Below, piece after piece: positions 15,339-24,109 of a stretch of DNA of 64,000 bases. Both the position numbers and the translations under genes were made by a program. Each line of letters starts with the position of its first letter. The first letter of the stretch is position 1. The notes under the pieces are model-generated. The model saw only the letters and a list, made by a program, of their open reading frames with translations, ran no database searches and was not told where the DNA came from. Source of the stretch: Bifidobacteriaceae bacterium (GTDB taxonomy: Bacteria; Actinomycetota; Actinomycetes; Actinomycetales; WQXJ01); NCBI GenBank assembly GCA_031272885.1, contig JAISSX010000039.1:1-64000 (forward strand). Direction: 5' to 3'.

Positions 15339-16400
15339 TTGACCATCCAGCCCTCCGACTTTCCGGCAACGATCGACACGTCTTGGTCTGTACACGGGAT
15401 CCCTGCTGTCATCCTGTCCAACTGGCACCTGAAGGTTGTCGTGCTGCCGACTCTGGGCGGAAAGATCTGGGAGATTCACGACCGGGCGACCGGGCGCCAG
15501 CACTTGTGGCACAACACCCGCACACCGCCAGCCCCACTTCATTTCGGCGCCGTGTTCGATGACGTGTTCTACGGAGGGTGGGACGACCTGTTCCCCAACG
15601 ATCAGCCGGAAGTACTGGCCGGCGAGTCTTACCCCGACCATGGTGAGCTTTGGGCTTCGGCCTGGGATTGGGACGTTACCAAGAGCGATGGCTCAGTCAT
15701 CCTGACAATGACGCTGAATACTCCCATATCTGCCAGTCGCTTCACCAAGGTTGTTCGGTTGGATCCGGGCGCTCGCCATCTGGACATGGACGTCACGGTA
15801 GCGAACTCGCCCACACGGAGCCTGCCGTTCCTATGGAAACAGCACCTGGCGCTCCCGGCCATCGAGGGCGGGATCATCAGTATCCCTGGCACGTACGCCA
15901 CCATGGCAGACTTCGGGCGCCCACGGGCGGGCACCCCTGGTCACCGCTTCCCCTGGCCAACTTTGACGAAATCTGGGCAGCGACATGACATGAGCCGCGT
16001 GCCTTCGGGTTCTTCCGGGGTCTCAGAGTTCATGTATGTGGACACCCCCAACGAGGGTTGGTGCGCTCTCACTCACACTGACGGCAGCGGAGTGGCGTTG
16101 ATCTACGACCCCAAGGTCTTCCCCTCTTGCTGGGTGTTTGCGTCCTACGGCGGCTGGCGTGACCATGAGGTTGTCATACTCGAACCGTGCACAGGCCATC
16201 CGATTTCAGTCATCGAAGGCGTGGCCCATGCCACGCACCGAGTACTGGCTCCCAGCGAAGTGATATCAACCCGTGTCGCGCTGGCCGTCTACGACGGCAT
16301 TTCCTCCGTTTCGAGCGTCACCGAATCGGATGAAGGCTATGACATCCATGGCCCAGCGCTAAGTGGCGGCGCACGGGAACGCCGAGAGCAAACCTCATGA
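15339..16400 (+). CDS. galactose-mutarotase-like / DUF5107-like sugar-binding protein
   Basis: Protein of 353 residues resembling the aldose-1-epimerase beta-sandwich superfamily: LSNWHLKVVVLPTLGGKIWEIHDRATGR near the N-terminus (about 26-53), GGWDDLFPND (about 79-88), LPFLWKQHLALPA (about 161-173) and a C-terminal region EPCTGHPISV. It probably binds or anomerises a free sugar. TTG 15339 is used, with GAGAGG eight bases upstream. ATGA overlap ties it to the enolase-superfamily gene. The exact substrate cannot be told. Confidence 0.7.
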   Translation: MTIQPSDFPATIDTSWSVHGIPAVILSNWHLKVVVLPTLGGKIWEIHDRATGRQHLWHNTRTPPAPLHFGAVFDDVFYGGWDDLFPNDQPEVLAGESYPDHGELWASAWDWDVTKSDGSVILTMTLNTPISASRFTKVVRLDPGARHLDMDVTVANSPTRSLPFLWKQHLALPAIEGGIISIPGTYATMADFGRPRAGTPGHRFPWPTLTKSGQRHDMSRVPSGSSGVSEFMYVDTPNEGWCALTHTDGSGVALIYDPKVFPSCWVFASYGGWRDHEVVILEPCTGHPISVIEGVAHATHRVLAPSEVISTRVALAVYDGISSVSSVTESDEGYDIHGPALSGGARERREQTS

Positions 16401-17581
16401 AGATCGAGGGCGTCGACGCCTTCTTCCTCGCCTTACCTGACATTGCCGATGTCGGCGACGGCAGCCAGGACATGGTTCTGATTCGCGTTGTCGCGGACGG
16501 CCACGTTGGCTGGGGCGAATGCGAGGCGTCGCCGATCCCCACAATTGCTGCCCTGGTTACGCCACCTTCCCATTCCGCTTGCCATGGCGTCCTGGATTCT
16601 GTGCTTGGCCAGCGGCTGGACGGGCCGGAGGACATCACGCGAATCGCTGGTGAGGTCGATCGCCGCAGCTTCGACCTGCTTCAGGCACCGCACGCCTGGT
16701 CTGGGGTTGAGATAGCGCTGTGGGATCTACTTGGCAGGGTCAAAGAGGAGCCCGTCTATCGCCTCCTCGGCATGCAGCACGCCCAGGCGAGGCTGCCGTA
16801 CGCGTCTGTGCTTTTTGGTGACGATCCGGCTGAAACTCACGACAAGGCGCGCCAGGCCATCGCCGATGGGTTTTCTGCAGTCAAGTTCGGCTGGGGCCCG
16901 TTTGGTCAACAGGTCGAGGTGGATCGTGAACTCCTGGCGGCGGCGCGGGAGGGGCTCGGCCCCGAACCTCTCCTCTTGGTCGATGCTGGCACTGTCTTTG
17001 GGACTGATGTAGACGCGGCCGCCGCCCGCTTGCCAATGCTGGAAGACGCCCATGCGACTTGGCTGGAGGAACCCTTCGAAGCTGGGGCATTTGGCGCCTA
17101 CGCTGCCCTGGGCGCGCGCACGCGGTCGGTCAAACTGGCGGGTGGTGAAGGGTCACACAACCGCCATGTCGCACTTGGTCTGATCGACTACGGCAAGGTT
17201 GGATACATCCAGATCGACACCGGGCGGATCGGCGGCATTGGCCCCGCCAGAGCGGTCGCTTTGCACGCTGCGGCGCATGGAGTGGAGTTCGTCAATCACA
17301 CCTTCACATCACACCTTGCGCTGTCCGCCTCACTGCAGCCCTTCGCGGACAGCCCAGGTCGCTGCTTGTGCGAGTACCCGCAGGAATTGTCCGCGCTGGC
17401 CAAGGCTGTCACAGCGGTGGGCATACAGCGTGACGCCGACGGACTCATTCGGCTTCCTGACCAACCAGGTCTGGGAGTCTCGGTTGACACTGCCGGGCTG
17501 CGGCCCTACCTGAAGCACCTGGAGATCATCGAGGGAACTACGGTCCTCTACCGCACTCCCCAACTGGACGATGGCGTGTGA
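16397..17581 (+). CDS. mandelate racemase/muconate lactonizing enzyme family dehydratase
   Basis: Enolase-superfamily protein of 394 residues, probably a sugar-acid dehydratase. It has the N-terminal capping domain (about 1-125) and a TIM barrel with a Lys in SAVKFGWGPFG, metal-ligand acids in LLLVDAGT, TWLEEPF and AGGEGS, and a C-terminal NHTF motif. ATG overlaps the upstream stop. With the SDR dehydrogenase and HpcH aldolase of the facing operon it would form a non-phosphorylating route: sugar to aldonate, to 2-keto-3-deoxy acid, to pyruvate plus aldehyde. L-rhamnonate or L-fuconate are candidate substrates by inference only. Confidence 0.85.
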   Translation: MKIEGVDAFFLALPDIADVGDGSQDMVLIRVVADGHVGWGECEASPIPTIAALVTPPSHSACHGVLDSVLGQRLDGPEDITRIAGEVDRRSFDLLQAPHAWSGVEIALWDLLGRVKEEPVYRLLGMQHAQARLPYASVLFGDDPAETHDKARQAIADGFSAVKFGWGPFGQQVEVDRELLAAAREGLGPEPLLLVDAGTVFGTDVDAAAARLPMLEDAHATWLEEPFEAGAFGAYAALGARTRSVKLAGGEGSHNRHVALGLIDYGKVGYIQIDTGRIGGIGPARAVALHAAAHGVEFVNHTFTSHLALSASLQPFADSPGRCLCEYPQELSALAKAVTAVGIQRDADGLIRLPDQPGLGVSVDTAGLRPYLKHLEIIEGTTVLYRTPQLDDGV

Positions 17582-17674
17582 GGTACCAGGAATGGGATTG
17601 AACCCTGGATACGTAACTGAGATAGCACCAACCCGTGGAGCGGTTGCGCCCGGTCATGGACGGACTCGGGTGCA

Positions 17675-19485
17675 ATGCAAGTGTCGCTGAACGGCATTTG
17701 GCGGTTCCGGCATTCTTGCCGGCCAGACCTGCCCGATGACTTGTCGGACAGTGACGAAGGCGATAGCCGCTGGGATTGTCTTGACGTGCCTAGCCACTGG
17801 CAGTTGCGAGGCTACGGCGGGCCGGTATACACCAACATTCGCCACCCCTTCCTGGCCCATCCACTACGAGTCGGACCGGACCTGTGCCGATGTCGATGTG
17901 TACTCACGGATGTACGCGACGCACGCCGAGGTGGACGCCATCGGACGTTTCGACGAACCGAAGCTGACTGACCCGTCGCTGGAGGCCCACCGCCACAGGC
18001 TGCCGTTCATTCAGTGCGAGTACGCCCACGCGATGGGCAACGGACCTGGTGGGCTGTCAGAGTATGCCGAACTCTTTGAGAAGTACCCTCGGTGTCGGGG
18101 GGGATTCGTTTGGGAGTGGATTGACCACGGCTTGGCCACGACGAATGCTGATGGCCGGTTGATCTTCGCCTGCGGAGGTGACTCCGGCGAGCTAGTTCAC
18201 GACGGCAACTTCGTGGCAGACGGTCTGTTGTTCCCGGACCGGACACCGAGTCCTGGTCTGGCCGAGTACGCCAAAGTCATAGAGCCGGTCCGGATTGCCG
18301 TCGGCGATGTCCCCGGCCAAGTCCTGGTGCGCAACCGCTACGACTTCCGCGACCTGAGTCACCTACGCGCCAGTTGGGTACTCGAGGACGATGGCGTGCA
18401 GGTTGCCAGCGGGTTGTGGCCAATGCCGGCCCTGACGCCCGGAGACGCAGCCCAGGTGCCCTTGCCGTCCGGCTTGCCCCTGACGAAAGGCGAGGGCTGG
18501 CTGCTAATCAACGTTGAGTTGGCACAGCCCGAGGGCCTACTACCTGCTGGCCATATTGTCACGTGGGGGCAGGTGCCCGTACCACGTAGCACCAGCGATG
18601 CTGCTTCCCTGATGTCCCGCAAACTGGCAACCGGACCTAGAAAGGCCTGCCCCGCTGCACACGTGATCAGTGGCACTGGCCTGGTGCTCGGCAACGCCAC
18701 CTTTGACCCCCGGAACGGCCAACTCCGCCGTCTAGGCGAGTTATTGCATCGATGGACCCAGGCTCGATTTGTGGCGGGCGCCAATCGACAACGAGCGCGA
18801 TCTTGCCAGCACGCCTCTTGAGTCTCGATGGCGGAGGCTTGGACTTGACCGCCTGACCCACAGACTCGAACGAATCAACCTGGTCGATGGCGCCCTCGAA
18901 GTCACCCATCGCACCGCACCGGCCGCTACCGACCTTGCCTTTCGCACCGTTTTCCGCTGGAGCTGCAGCGATCAAGCCGTTACGCTCGACGTTTTCGCTG
19001 AGCCTGAAGGCACCTGGCCGGTACCTCTCCCCAGAATTGGACTGCGCCTGTCCCTGCCCGCCAAACTGGCCAATGTCGCCTGGTTCGGTCTTGGGCCTGG
19101 TGAGACCTACCCCGACTCGCGCGCCGCAGCCCGAATTGGCCACTTCGAATCGATGGTGGCCGCGCTCCAGACACCGTACGTGTTTCCGCAAGAGAACGGG
19201 CATCGTTCGGACGTACGTTGGGTGCGATTCCTCGATAAGGGCGGACATGGGTTGGAGATTTCTGGCCGCCAGGCATTCGGCTTCACCGCCCGGCCCTGGA
19301 CCAGCGAAACACTAGACAAGGCCCGGCACGCCAGCGAACTGGTTGCCAGCGAACGTGTCTGGGTAACACTTGACAGCGCCGTCCAAGGACTGGGATCAGC
19401 ATCCTGTGGACCTGGCCCGCTGTCCCAGTATGACTTGATTGCCGGTCCGGTCCGAGTCTCGTACCGCACTCACCTGTTGGGTTGA
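17675..19485 (+). pseudogene. collapsed lacZ-type beta-galactosidase (GH2)
   Basis: Three consecutive frames cover one GH2 gene. 17675-17855 encodes the LacZ N-terminus (SLNGIWRF, DVPSHWQLRGYGGPVYTNIR). The reading then jumps to HYESDRTCADVDVYSRMYA and IQCEYAHAMGNGPGG, which in E. coli LacZ lie near residues 485-550, so about 380 residues including the acid/base Glu region are deleted. A second shift near 18745-18760 leads to LWRAPIDNERD and the Bgal_small C-terminal domain (WFGLGPGETYPDSRAAA), ending at 19485. The nucleophile Glu survives, but the enzyme cannot be functional. It probably once belonged to the sugar locus around it. Confidence 0.88.
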
Positions 19486-19503
19486 CAGGCGAAACCTGTG
19501 CTG

Positions 19504-20301
19504 CTAGTCGCCCGGCTGGCCATCTCGCTGGAGCAACTGGCGGGCTGCATCCATTAGCAGTGCCGTGTCCGTCCCGATAGTGGCCATCCGCACCCCACGA
19601 CCTATCCAGTAGGCGGCCATTGCCCGGTCGGTGCAGTGCAGCCCCACGGGCGTGCCTGCCGCCCTGCACACCGCGATGACATGGTCAAGGTGATCATGCA
19701 GGGCACTCGAGTCTTCCCAAGTGGCCCTGCCCAAGCCGAGACTAAGTGAGAGGTCGTTCGGGCCGATGTAGATGGCGTCAATCCCCGGCGTGGCCACGAT
19801 GGCAGGTGCGTTCGCCATACCTTCTGTGGTTTCTATCATGGCGATGCAGACGACCCTGCCGTCTTGTTCCGCCGGGCTGTCGGCAGCTCCAGGAGCTACA
19901 CCCGTCCAGGTTGGCCCCCAACTGCGGTGTCCGCGCGAAGGGTACCGGCAGGCAGAGGCCATTTCCCTCGCCAGTTCGGCCGTGTCAACCATCGGCACGA
20001 TCACGCCGGCTGCACCAAGATCAAGCGCTTTCATCACCTCGGAACCCACCGGGGTTGGCACCCGCACAAGAGGTGCCACGCCGCTGGCCCGCATCGCTTG
20101 AGTGATCTGCCAAAGGTCAGAGAAGGTAGCAAATCCGTGCTGGAGGTCAACGCAGACATAGTCTGGGTCACTGACCGCCAGTATCTCCGCTGTCAACGGG
20201 TCTGGCAACATGGACCAAATCCCGTAGGCGGGCTTGTCCTGCGCCCAGAGGCGTCTCAGCCGAGCCGCGGAGCGGCCAATTGCTGGTTCGGATGCTGCCA
20301 T
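19504..20301 (-). CDS. HpcH/HpaI-family aldolase (2-keto-3-deoxy sugar-acid type)
   Basis: Class II metal-dependent pyruvate aldolase, 265 residues. Family residues are all visible: DYVCVDLQHG with the catalytic His, PLVRVP with the pyruvate-binding Arg, VIVPMVDTAE, the metal ligands Glu in IAMIETTEGM and Asp in IYIGPNDLSLS. It resembles YfaU-type 2-keto-3-deoxy-rhamnonate aldolases, which give pyruvate and lactaldehyde. ATG 20301 follows GAGG at a good distance, while a GTG at 20313 overlaps the upstream stop and is an alternative. It is the last gene of the minus-strand sugar operon. Confidence 0.87.
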   Translation of the reverse strand: MAASEPAIGRSAARLRRLWAQDKPAYGIWSMLPDPLTAEILAVSDPDYVCVDLQHGFATFSDLWQITQAMRASGVAPLVRVPTPVGSEVMKALDLGAAGVIVPMVDTAELAREMASACRYPSRGHRSWGPTWTGVAPGAADSPAEQDGRVVCIAMIETTEGMANAPAIVATPGIDAIYIGPNDLSLSLGLGRATWEDSSALHDHLDHVIAVCRAAGTPVGLHCTDRAMAAYWIGRGVRMATIGTDTALLMDAARQLLQRDGQPGD

Positions 20302-20309
20302 CGTGATCC

Positions 20310-21056
20310 TCACAGTCGAATCGACAGTCCGCCGTCAACAATGAGTGACTGGCCTGTCGTATAGGTGTTGGCCTCGCTGGCTAGCCACGTCACTGGTTCT
20401 GCAACCTCCTCGGGCAAGGCGACTCTGCGAAGCGGCAACTGGGCATTGTCCAGATAGACGGTGCGGAACCAGTCGCTGTCTAGTTCGTCTCTACCGTCCA
20501 CTACGGACAGGCGCGTGGCAACGAAGCCAGGAGCGATGGAGTTGGCCAGGACCCCATATGGAGCCAGGTCGATGGCGGCCACCCGAGTTGCAGCTTCCAA
20601 TCCAGCCTTTGCCACGTCATAGGCGGTGCATCCCGGCTCGCTGGTTAGTGAGTGCACGCTCGTGATGTTTACGATCCGTCCGTAGCCGTACTGCTTCATT
20701 GAATGCGAAAACTCGCGCATCAGCAGTACAGGCGCGTGCAGGGCCACCGCCAGCAAGTGGTGATAGCGGTCCATGTCGAGTTCATCCAGGGCGGCAACAT
20801 AGACAAGGCCGGCACAGTTGACCAGGACATCTACTCGGCCAAGTTCGGCCAGACAGTATCTGGCCGCGTCGATCACCTGGTGCTCTTCGGCAAGATCAAC
20901 CTGATAAATGGGGGCCAGCGCCGAGTCGGGCGCCAGTTCACGATCCAGTATCAACACTCGGGCTCCGGCTTCCACCAACCGGCTAACAATCGCGGCACCC
21001 AGACCGTTTGCGCCACCTGTAACCACTGCAGTTCGACCGGTGAAATCAGCGTTCAC
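20310..21056 (-). CDS. short-chain dehydrogenase/reductase (SDR)
   Basis: Classical SDR of 248 residues: cofactor motif TGGANGLGAAI (about 14-24), LVNCAG, catalytic Ser in ITSVHS and YDVAK dyad, and the C-terminal TGQSLIVDGGLSIRL. Such enzymes oxidise sugars to lactones or polyols to ketoses. In this operon, next to an aldolase and facing an enolase-superfamily dehydratase, a sugar 1-dehydrogenase role is likely. Its start overlaps the stop of the glycosidase-like gene (21053-21056). Confidence 0.88.
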   Translation of the reverse strand: MNADFTGRTAVVTGGANGLGAAIVSRLVEAGARVLILDRELAPDSALAPIYQVDLAEEHQVIDAARYCLAELGRVDVLVNCAGLVYVAALDELDMDRYHHLLAVALHAPVLLMREFSHSMKQYGYGRIVNITSVHSLTSEPGCTAYDVAKAGLEAATRVAAIDLAPYGVLANSIAPGFVATRLSVVDGRDELDSDWFRTVYLDNAQLPLRRVALPEEVAEPVTWLASEANTYTTGQSLIVDGGLSIRL

Positions 21057-22336
21057 TGCGCCTCACCAGGCCGAACGAAGTCAACAACGTAGTCCGACAG
21101 GTATGTCCCCTCGGTGTCCCGGTCGACATCGAACCCAAGAACCGACGGGCGGTCTTTGACCCACAGCCTTGCCTTGCGTCCCATGCTGCTGGCGGTGTAG
21201 CGCTCCACTTGGGTGGGATCGAGGGCCGGTTGCAGTGATGGGTACCACATGGTGTGGCCTGGCCGCCGGAGTACCAGGCACGGTGCCGACCAGTCTTGGC
21301 TGTTGGCACCTTCGCCGAGATCGCGGTGGGGGTTGGTGGAGACCCAGATTGAGTCTCCGATCCAGGTTGAATGATCAGAACGTGCCATCATCATCACCCA
21401 ACACTCAAGGTACTCGTTCCAGGACACAGACGGCCCCCAATAGAACGAGTCCTGTCCGCTTGACGCTGGGCCGCCTCCATCGGCCTCGGGGATCTTCAAC
21501 GAGGCGACGGGAACACCGGGCTTATCGGGAGCCCCTGCGAAACTGGCACCGTCCCAGCGCCCGGCCTTCCCTGACGGCTCGTCAAGATCGGCCAACGCCA
21601 ACCGGGCAACGGAGATGCACTGGCAGGACATTTCTACCTGACGGTCGTAGGTCTGGGCAGAGAACGCCTCCGGATAGCCATACTCACCAAAGAAGACGTA
21701 AAGGTAGTCGCCGCTGGCCACGGCCGACGGGTCGCCCACACCTCCGGGGAAGGTGTCATTCGTGTTGACTGGGGCAAGCACCAGGTTTGGGTGACGGTCC
21801 TGCAAAATGATGCCCAGGTCCCGCCAGCTCACTCCGCCGTCATCTGACACCATCAGGCCTATGCGGCACACTGCCTGGGCAGAGCCTTCACCGAGCATCC
21901 CCCTTGGCCAGTTCTCTGACCGATAGCCCTCACCACTGGCCGGATCGTACGGCAGGGTCGCCGGGTAGTTCTCGTTGTGATAAAGCGCAAAGAGGCGGTG
22001 TCCTCGCTCGACAGCCGGATCGACGTATATGGTCTCAAACCACACTGCACCATGCAGGCCAGGCTCGCCCACTGGGGCGTTTGGTGGCATCGTCGGCCTT
22101 CGGAAACCGCCAGGCGCAGTCGCGAAGGCCTCTTCGGGGGTGGCACCATCTGCATACCGGAGGTCATTGGCTGGCCCCCAAACCGGGTCCTCCCCGTACT
22201 TGCCGGGGAAAATACGGAGCCTGTCATCCACCCACGCCTCAGCCATGTTGCAATCGACAAAGGACTGGAAGGTAAGGCGTCCGGCCCGGCGCAGTTGCAG
22301 CGGTCCAGCTCCTTTGGGAATCAGTTCATCGTTCAT
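21053..22336 (-). CDS. glycoside hydrolase-like beta-propeller protein
   Basis: Soluble protein of 427 residues without a signal peptide. Repeated blade-like segments such as RIGLMVSDDGGVSWRDLGII, DYLYVFFGEYGYPE, SVSWNEYLECWVMMMARSDHST and WVSTNPHRDLGE match the five-bladed beta-propeller glycosidases (GH43/GH32/GH130-like or sialidase-like). I cannot assign a family number or catalytic residues with confidence. It overlaps the permease gene upstream and the SDR gene downstream by four bases each, so it is fully embedded in the operon and probably acts on an imported glycoside. Confidence 0.65.
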   Translation of the reverse strand: MNDELIPKGAGPLQLRRAGRLTFQSFVDCNMAEAWVDDRLRIFPGKYGEDPVWGPANDLRYADGATPEEAFATAPGGFRRPTMPPNAPVGEPGLHGAVWFETIYVDPAVERGHRLFALYHNENYPATLPYDPASGEGYRSENWPRGMLGEGSAQAVCRIGLMVSDDGGVSWRDLGIILQDRHPNLVLAPVNTNDTFPGGVGDPSAVASGDYLYVFFGEYGYPEAFSAQTYDRQVEMSCQCISVARLALADLDEPSGKAGRWDGASFAGAPDKPGVPVASLKIPEADGGGPASSGQDSFYWGPSVSWNEYLECWVMMMARSDHSTWIGDSIWVSTNPHRDLGEGANSQDWSAPCLVLRRPGHTMWYPSLQPALDPTQVERYTASSMGRKARLWVKDRPSVLGFDVDRDTEGTYLSDYVVDFVRPGEAQ

Positions 22337-23163
22337 CGGCTATACCCCGCTGTCAGTCCTTTCATGATGTATCGGGAGGCAAAGAAGAGCAGGATTATGG
22401 GCACTGAAGCGCTGATGAGCAGACCTGAAGCTACCAGAGTCTGGTCGATCTCATACCTGGATCCGATCGACGCCAAGGCTGCTGTCAGCATCCTCTTGCT
22501 GTCGTCTGGAATGAGGATGAACGAGAACAGCAGTTCATTCCACATCGCCAGGAAGCCAAGCAGGCCCACAGTCGCTACGCCTGAGGTGCCCATAGGCAGA
22601 ACGACAGACACTAGTGTCCGCAGGAATCCGGCACCATCAAGTTTGGCCGCTTCCATGACCTCTGTGGGGACGGAACGGAACGTCGTGATCAGGAAGAACA
22701 CCGAGAAGGGCATGGATGTTGCAACGAACACTGCCCCAAGGCCGGGCAGTTCGCCCACCAGATTGACTTTCGACAACAACAGATACAGAGGAATGACCAG
22801 CACCTGTGCAGGCAGCAACATCACAGAGACAAACGTGCCCGTGATGAGCCTAGAGAAGGGAACGTCGTACTTGGCTATGCCATACGCCGCCAGCACGGCC
22901 AGCGACAGCATCACCACAGTTGCGATCGACACTGTCACCAGGGAGTTGAGGAACGCCTTGCCCACGCCGTAGCCGTTCCAAACCGTGACGAAGTTGTCGA
23001 AGGTGAACTCGCCCGGCCAACCGAACGGGTTCTTCATGTAGTCCATTTCCGGGCGCGAGGCCGTCAGGAAGATGAAAGCAATGGGGTAAATAATGGAGAT
23101 GGCGGTCAGCAGCAGAGCGCAGAACACTACACCACGAACGGGGCGGGACAGGGTGTTTTCCAT
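22333..23163 (-). CDS. carbohydrate ABC transporter permease (MalG-like)
   Basis: Permease of 276 residues with about six membrane spans, starting MENTLSRPVRGVVFCALLL. The EAA loop reads EVMEAAKLDGAGFLRTLVSVVLPM (about 189-212), typical of CUT1 sugar importers. The upstream frame stays open a further 294 bases, but that part is antisense-like; ATG 23161-23163 overlaps the TAA stop of the MalF-like gene and is the right start. There is no ATPase gene in the locus, so a shared MsiK-type ATPase encoded elsewhere is expected. Confidence 0.92.
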   Translation of the reverse strand: MENTLSRPVRGVVFCALLLTAISIIYPIAFIFLTASRPEMDYMKNPFGWPGEFTFDNFVTVWNGYGVGKAFLNSLVTVSIATVVMLSLAVLAAYGIAKYDVPFSRLITGTFVSVMLLPAQVLVIPLYLLLSKVNLVGELPGLGAVFVATSMPFSVFFLITTFRSVPTEVMEAAKLDGAGFLRTLVSVVLPMGTSGVATVGLLGFLAMWNELLFSFILIPDDSKRMLTAALASIGSRYEIDQTLVASGLLISASVPIILLFFASRYIMKGLTAGYSR

Positions 23164-24095
23164 TACACGGCATCTTTCCCGTTGAGGCCGAAGACTCTGG
23201 CCTGAATGAGGGTAAGGATGCCGACAATCACGAAGAGCACCACAGCCAGGGCGGCTCCCGAACCCATCTGGGAACCGGAGAATGCGCGGAGGTAGACCAG
23301 GTAGTCGATCGTGGTTGTGTCGTACCCGGGTCCACCAGCGGTGATGACGAAAACGAACCCGAACAAGGCGGTGAAGGTGTAGATCACGTTGATGATGAAG
23401 ACGAATCCGAGGGTCTGGCGGATGTTGGGCAGCGTGATCCGCCAGAGCCGCTGCCACCAGGTCGCCCCATCAAGGATGGCCGCCTCGTAGATGGCGGTCG
23501 GTATGGCGGTCAGTCCGGAGAGCAACAGCAAAGTCTGGTAGCCGAAGCCAGACCACACAAGGGCAAGAATGATAATGCCCATTGCCCACTTGCCTTTGGT
23601 CAGGAACTCGACCGGCTCAGCGCCGAAGGTGCCCAGCAGGCCGTTGACCAACCCGTTGTAACCGAACACGGTACGGAACAACAGGCCGATCACGGCTGCC
23701 GAGAGCACGTTGGGGATGAAGAAGACGACGCGGAAGAAGCGCCAGCCTCGGATCTTCTCAAACAAGAGGACGGCGGTGACCAGGGCCACCGCGATCACCA
23801 TGGGCACCGACACTAGGAACTTGACGTTGTTCAGGAAGACTTGATGAACTACTGGGTCGGCCGCTAGACGCGTGTAGTTCTCGAACCAGATCCAGCGAGT
23901 CGAGAGTCCTTTCGTCCTTGTGAATGACAGGTAGAAGGCGTAGCAGGCCGGATACACCATGATCGCAAGGACAACTAGCAACGCCGGCAGCGTGGCAAGC
24001 AGCCCGTACCACCGCTCCCGGCGGCGGGATCCTCTCGGCCGTGCGGTTGCCCGCCCCTTGGTGTTGGGACGGGCAACCGTGCGTGTACCAGCCAT
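23163..24095 (-). CDS. carbohydrate ABC transporter permease (MalF-like)
   Basis: First sugar permease, 310 residues. A basic N-terminus (RPRGSRRRERWYG) leads into six predicted membrane helices. The EAA loop is AIYEAAILDGATWWQRLWRITLPN (about 204-227), with the Gly-Ala-Thr-x-x-Gln variant common in CUT1 MalF homologues. It starts 14 bases after the binding-protein stop and overlaps the next permease start by one base. Confidence 0.92.
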   Translation of the reverse strand: MAGTRTVARPNTKGRATARPRGSRRRERWYGLLATLPALLVVLAIMVYPACYAFYLSFTRTKGLSTRWIWFENYTRLAADPVVHQVFLNNVKFLVSVPMVIAVALVTAVLLFEKIRGWRFFRVVFFIPNVLSAAVIGLLFRTVFGYNGLVNGLLGTFGAEPVEFLTKGKWAMGIIILALVWSGFGYQTLLLLSGLTAIPTAIYEAAILDGATWWQRLWRITLPNIRQTLGFVFIINVIYTFTALFGFVFVITAGGPGYDTTTIDYLVYLRAFSGSQMGSGAALAVVLFVIVGILTLIQARVFGLNGKDAV

Positions 24096-24109
24096 CGACG
24101 TTGAATCGC

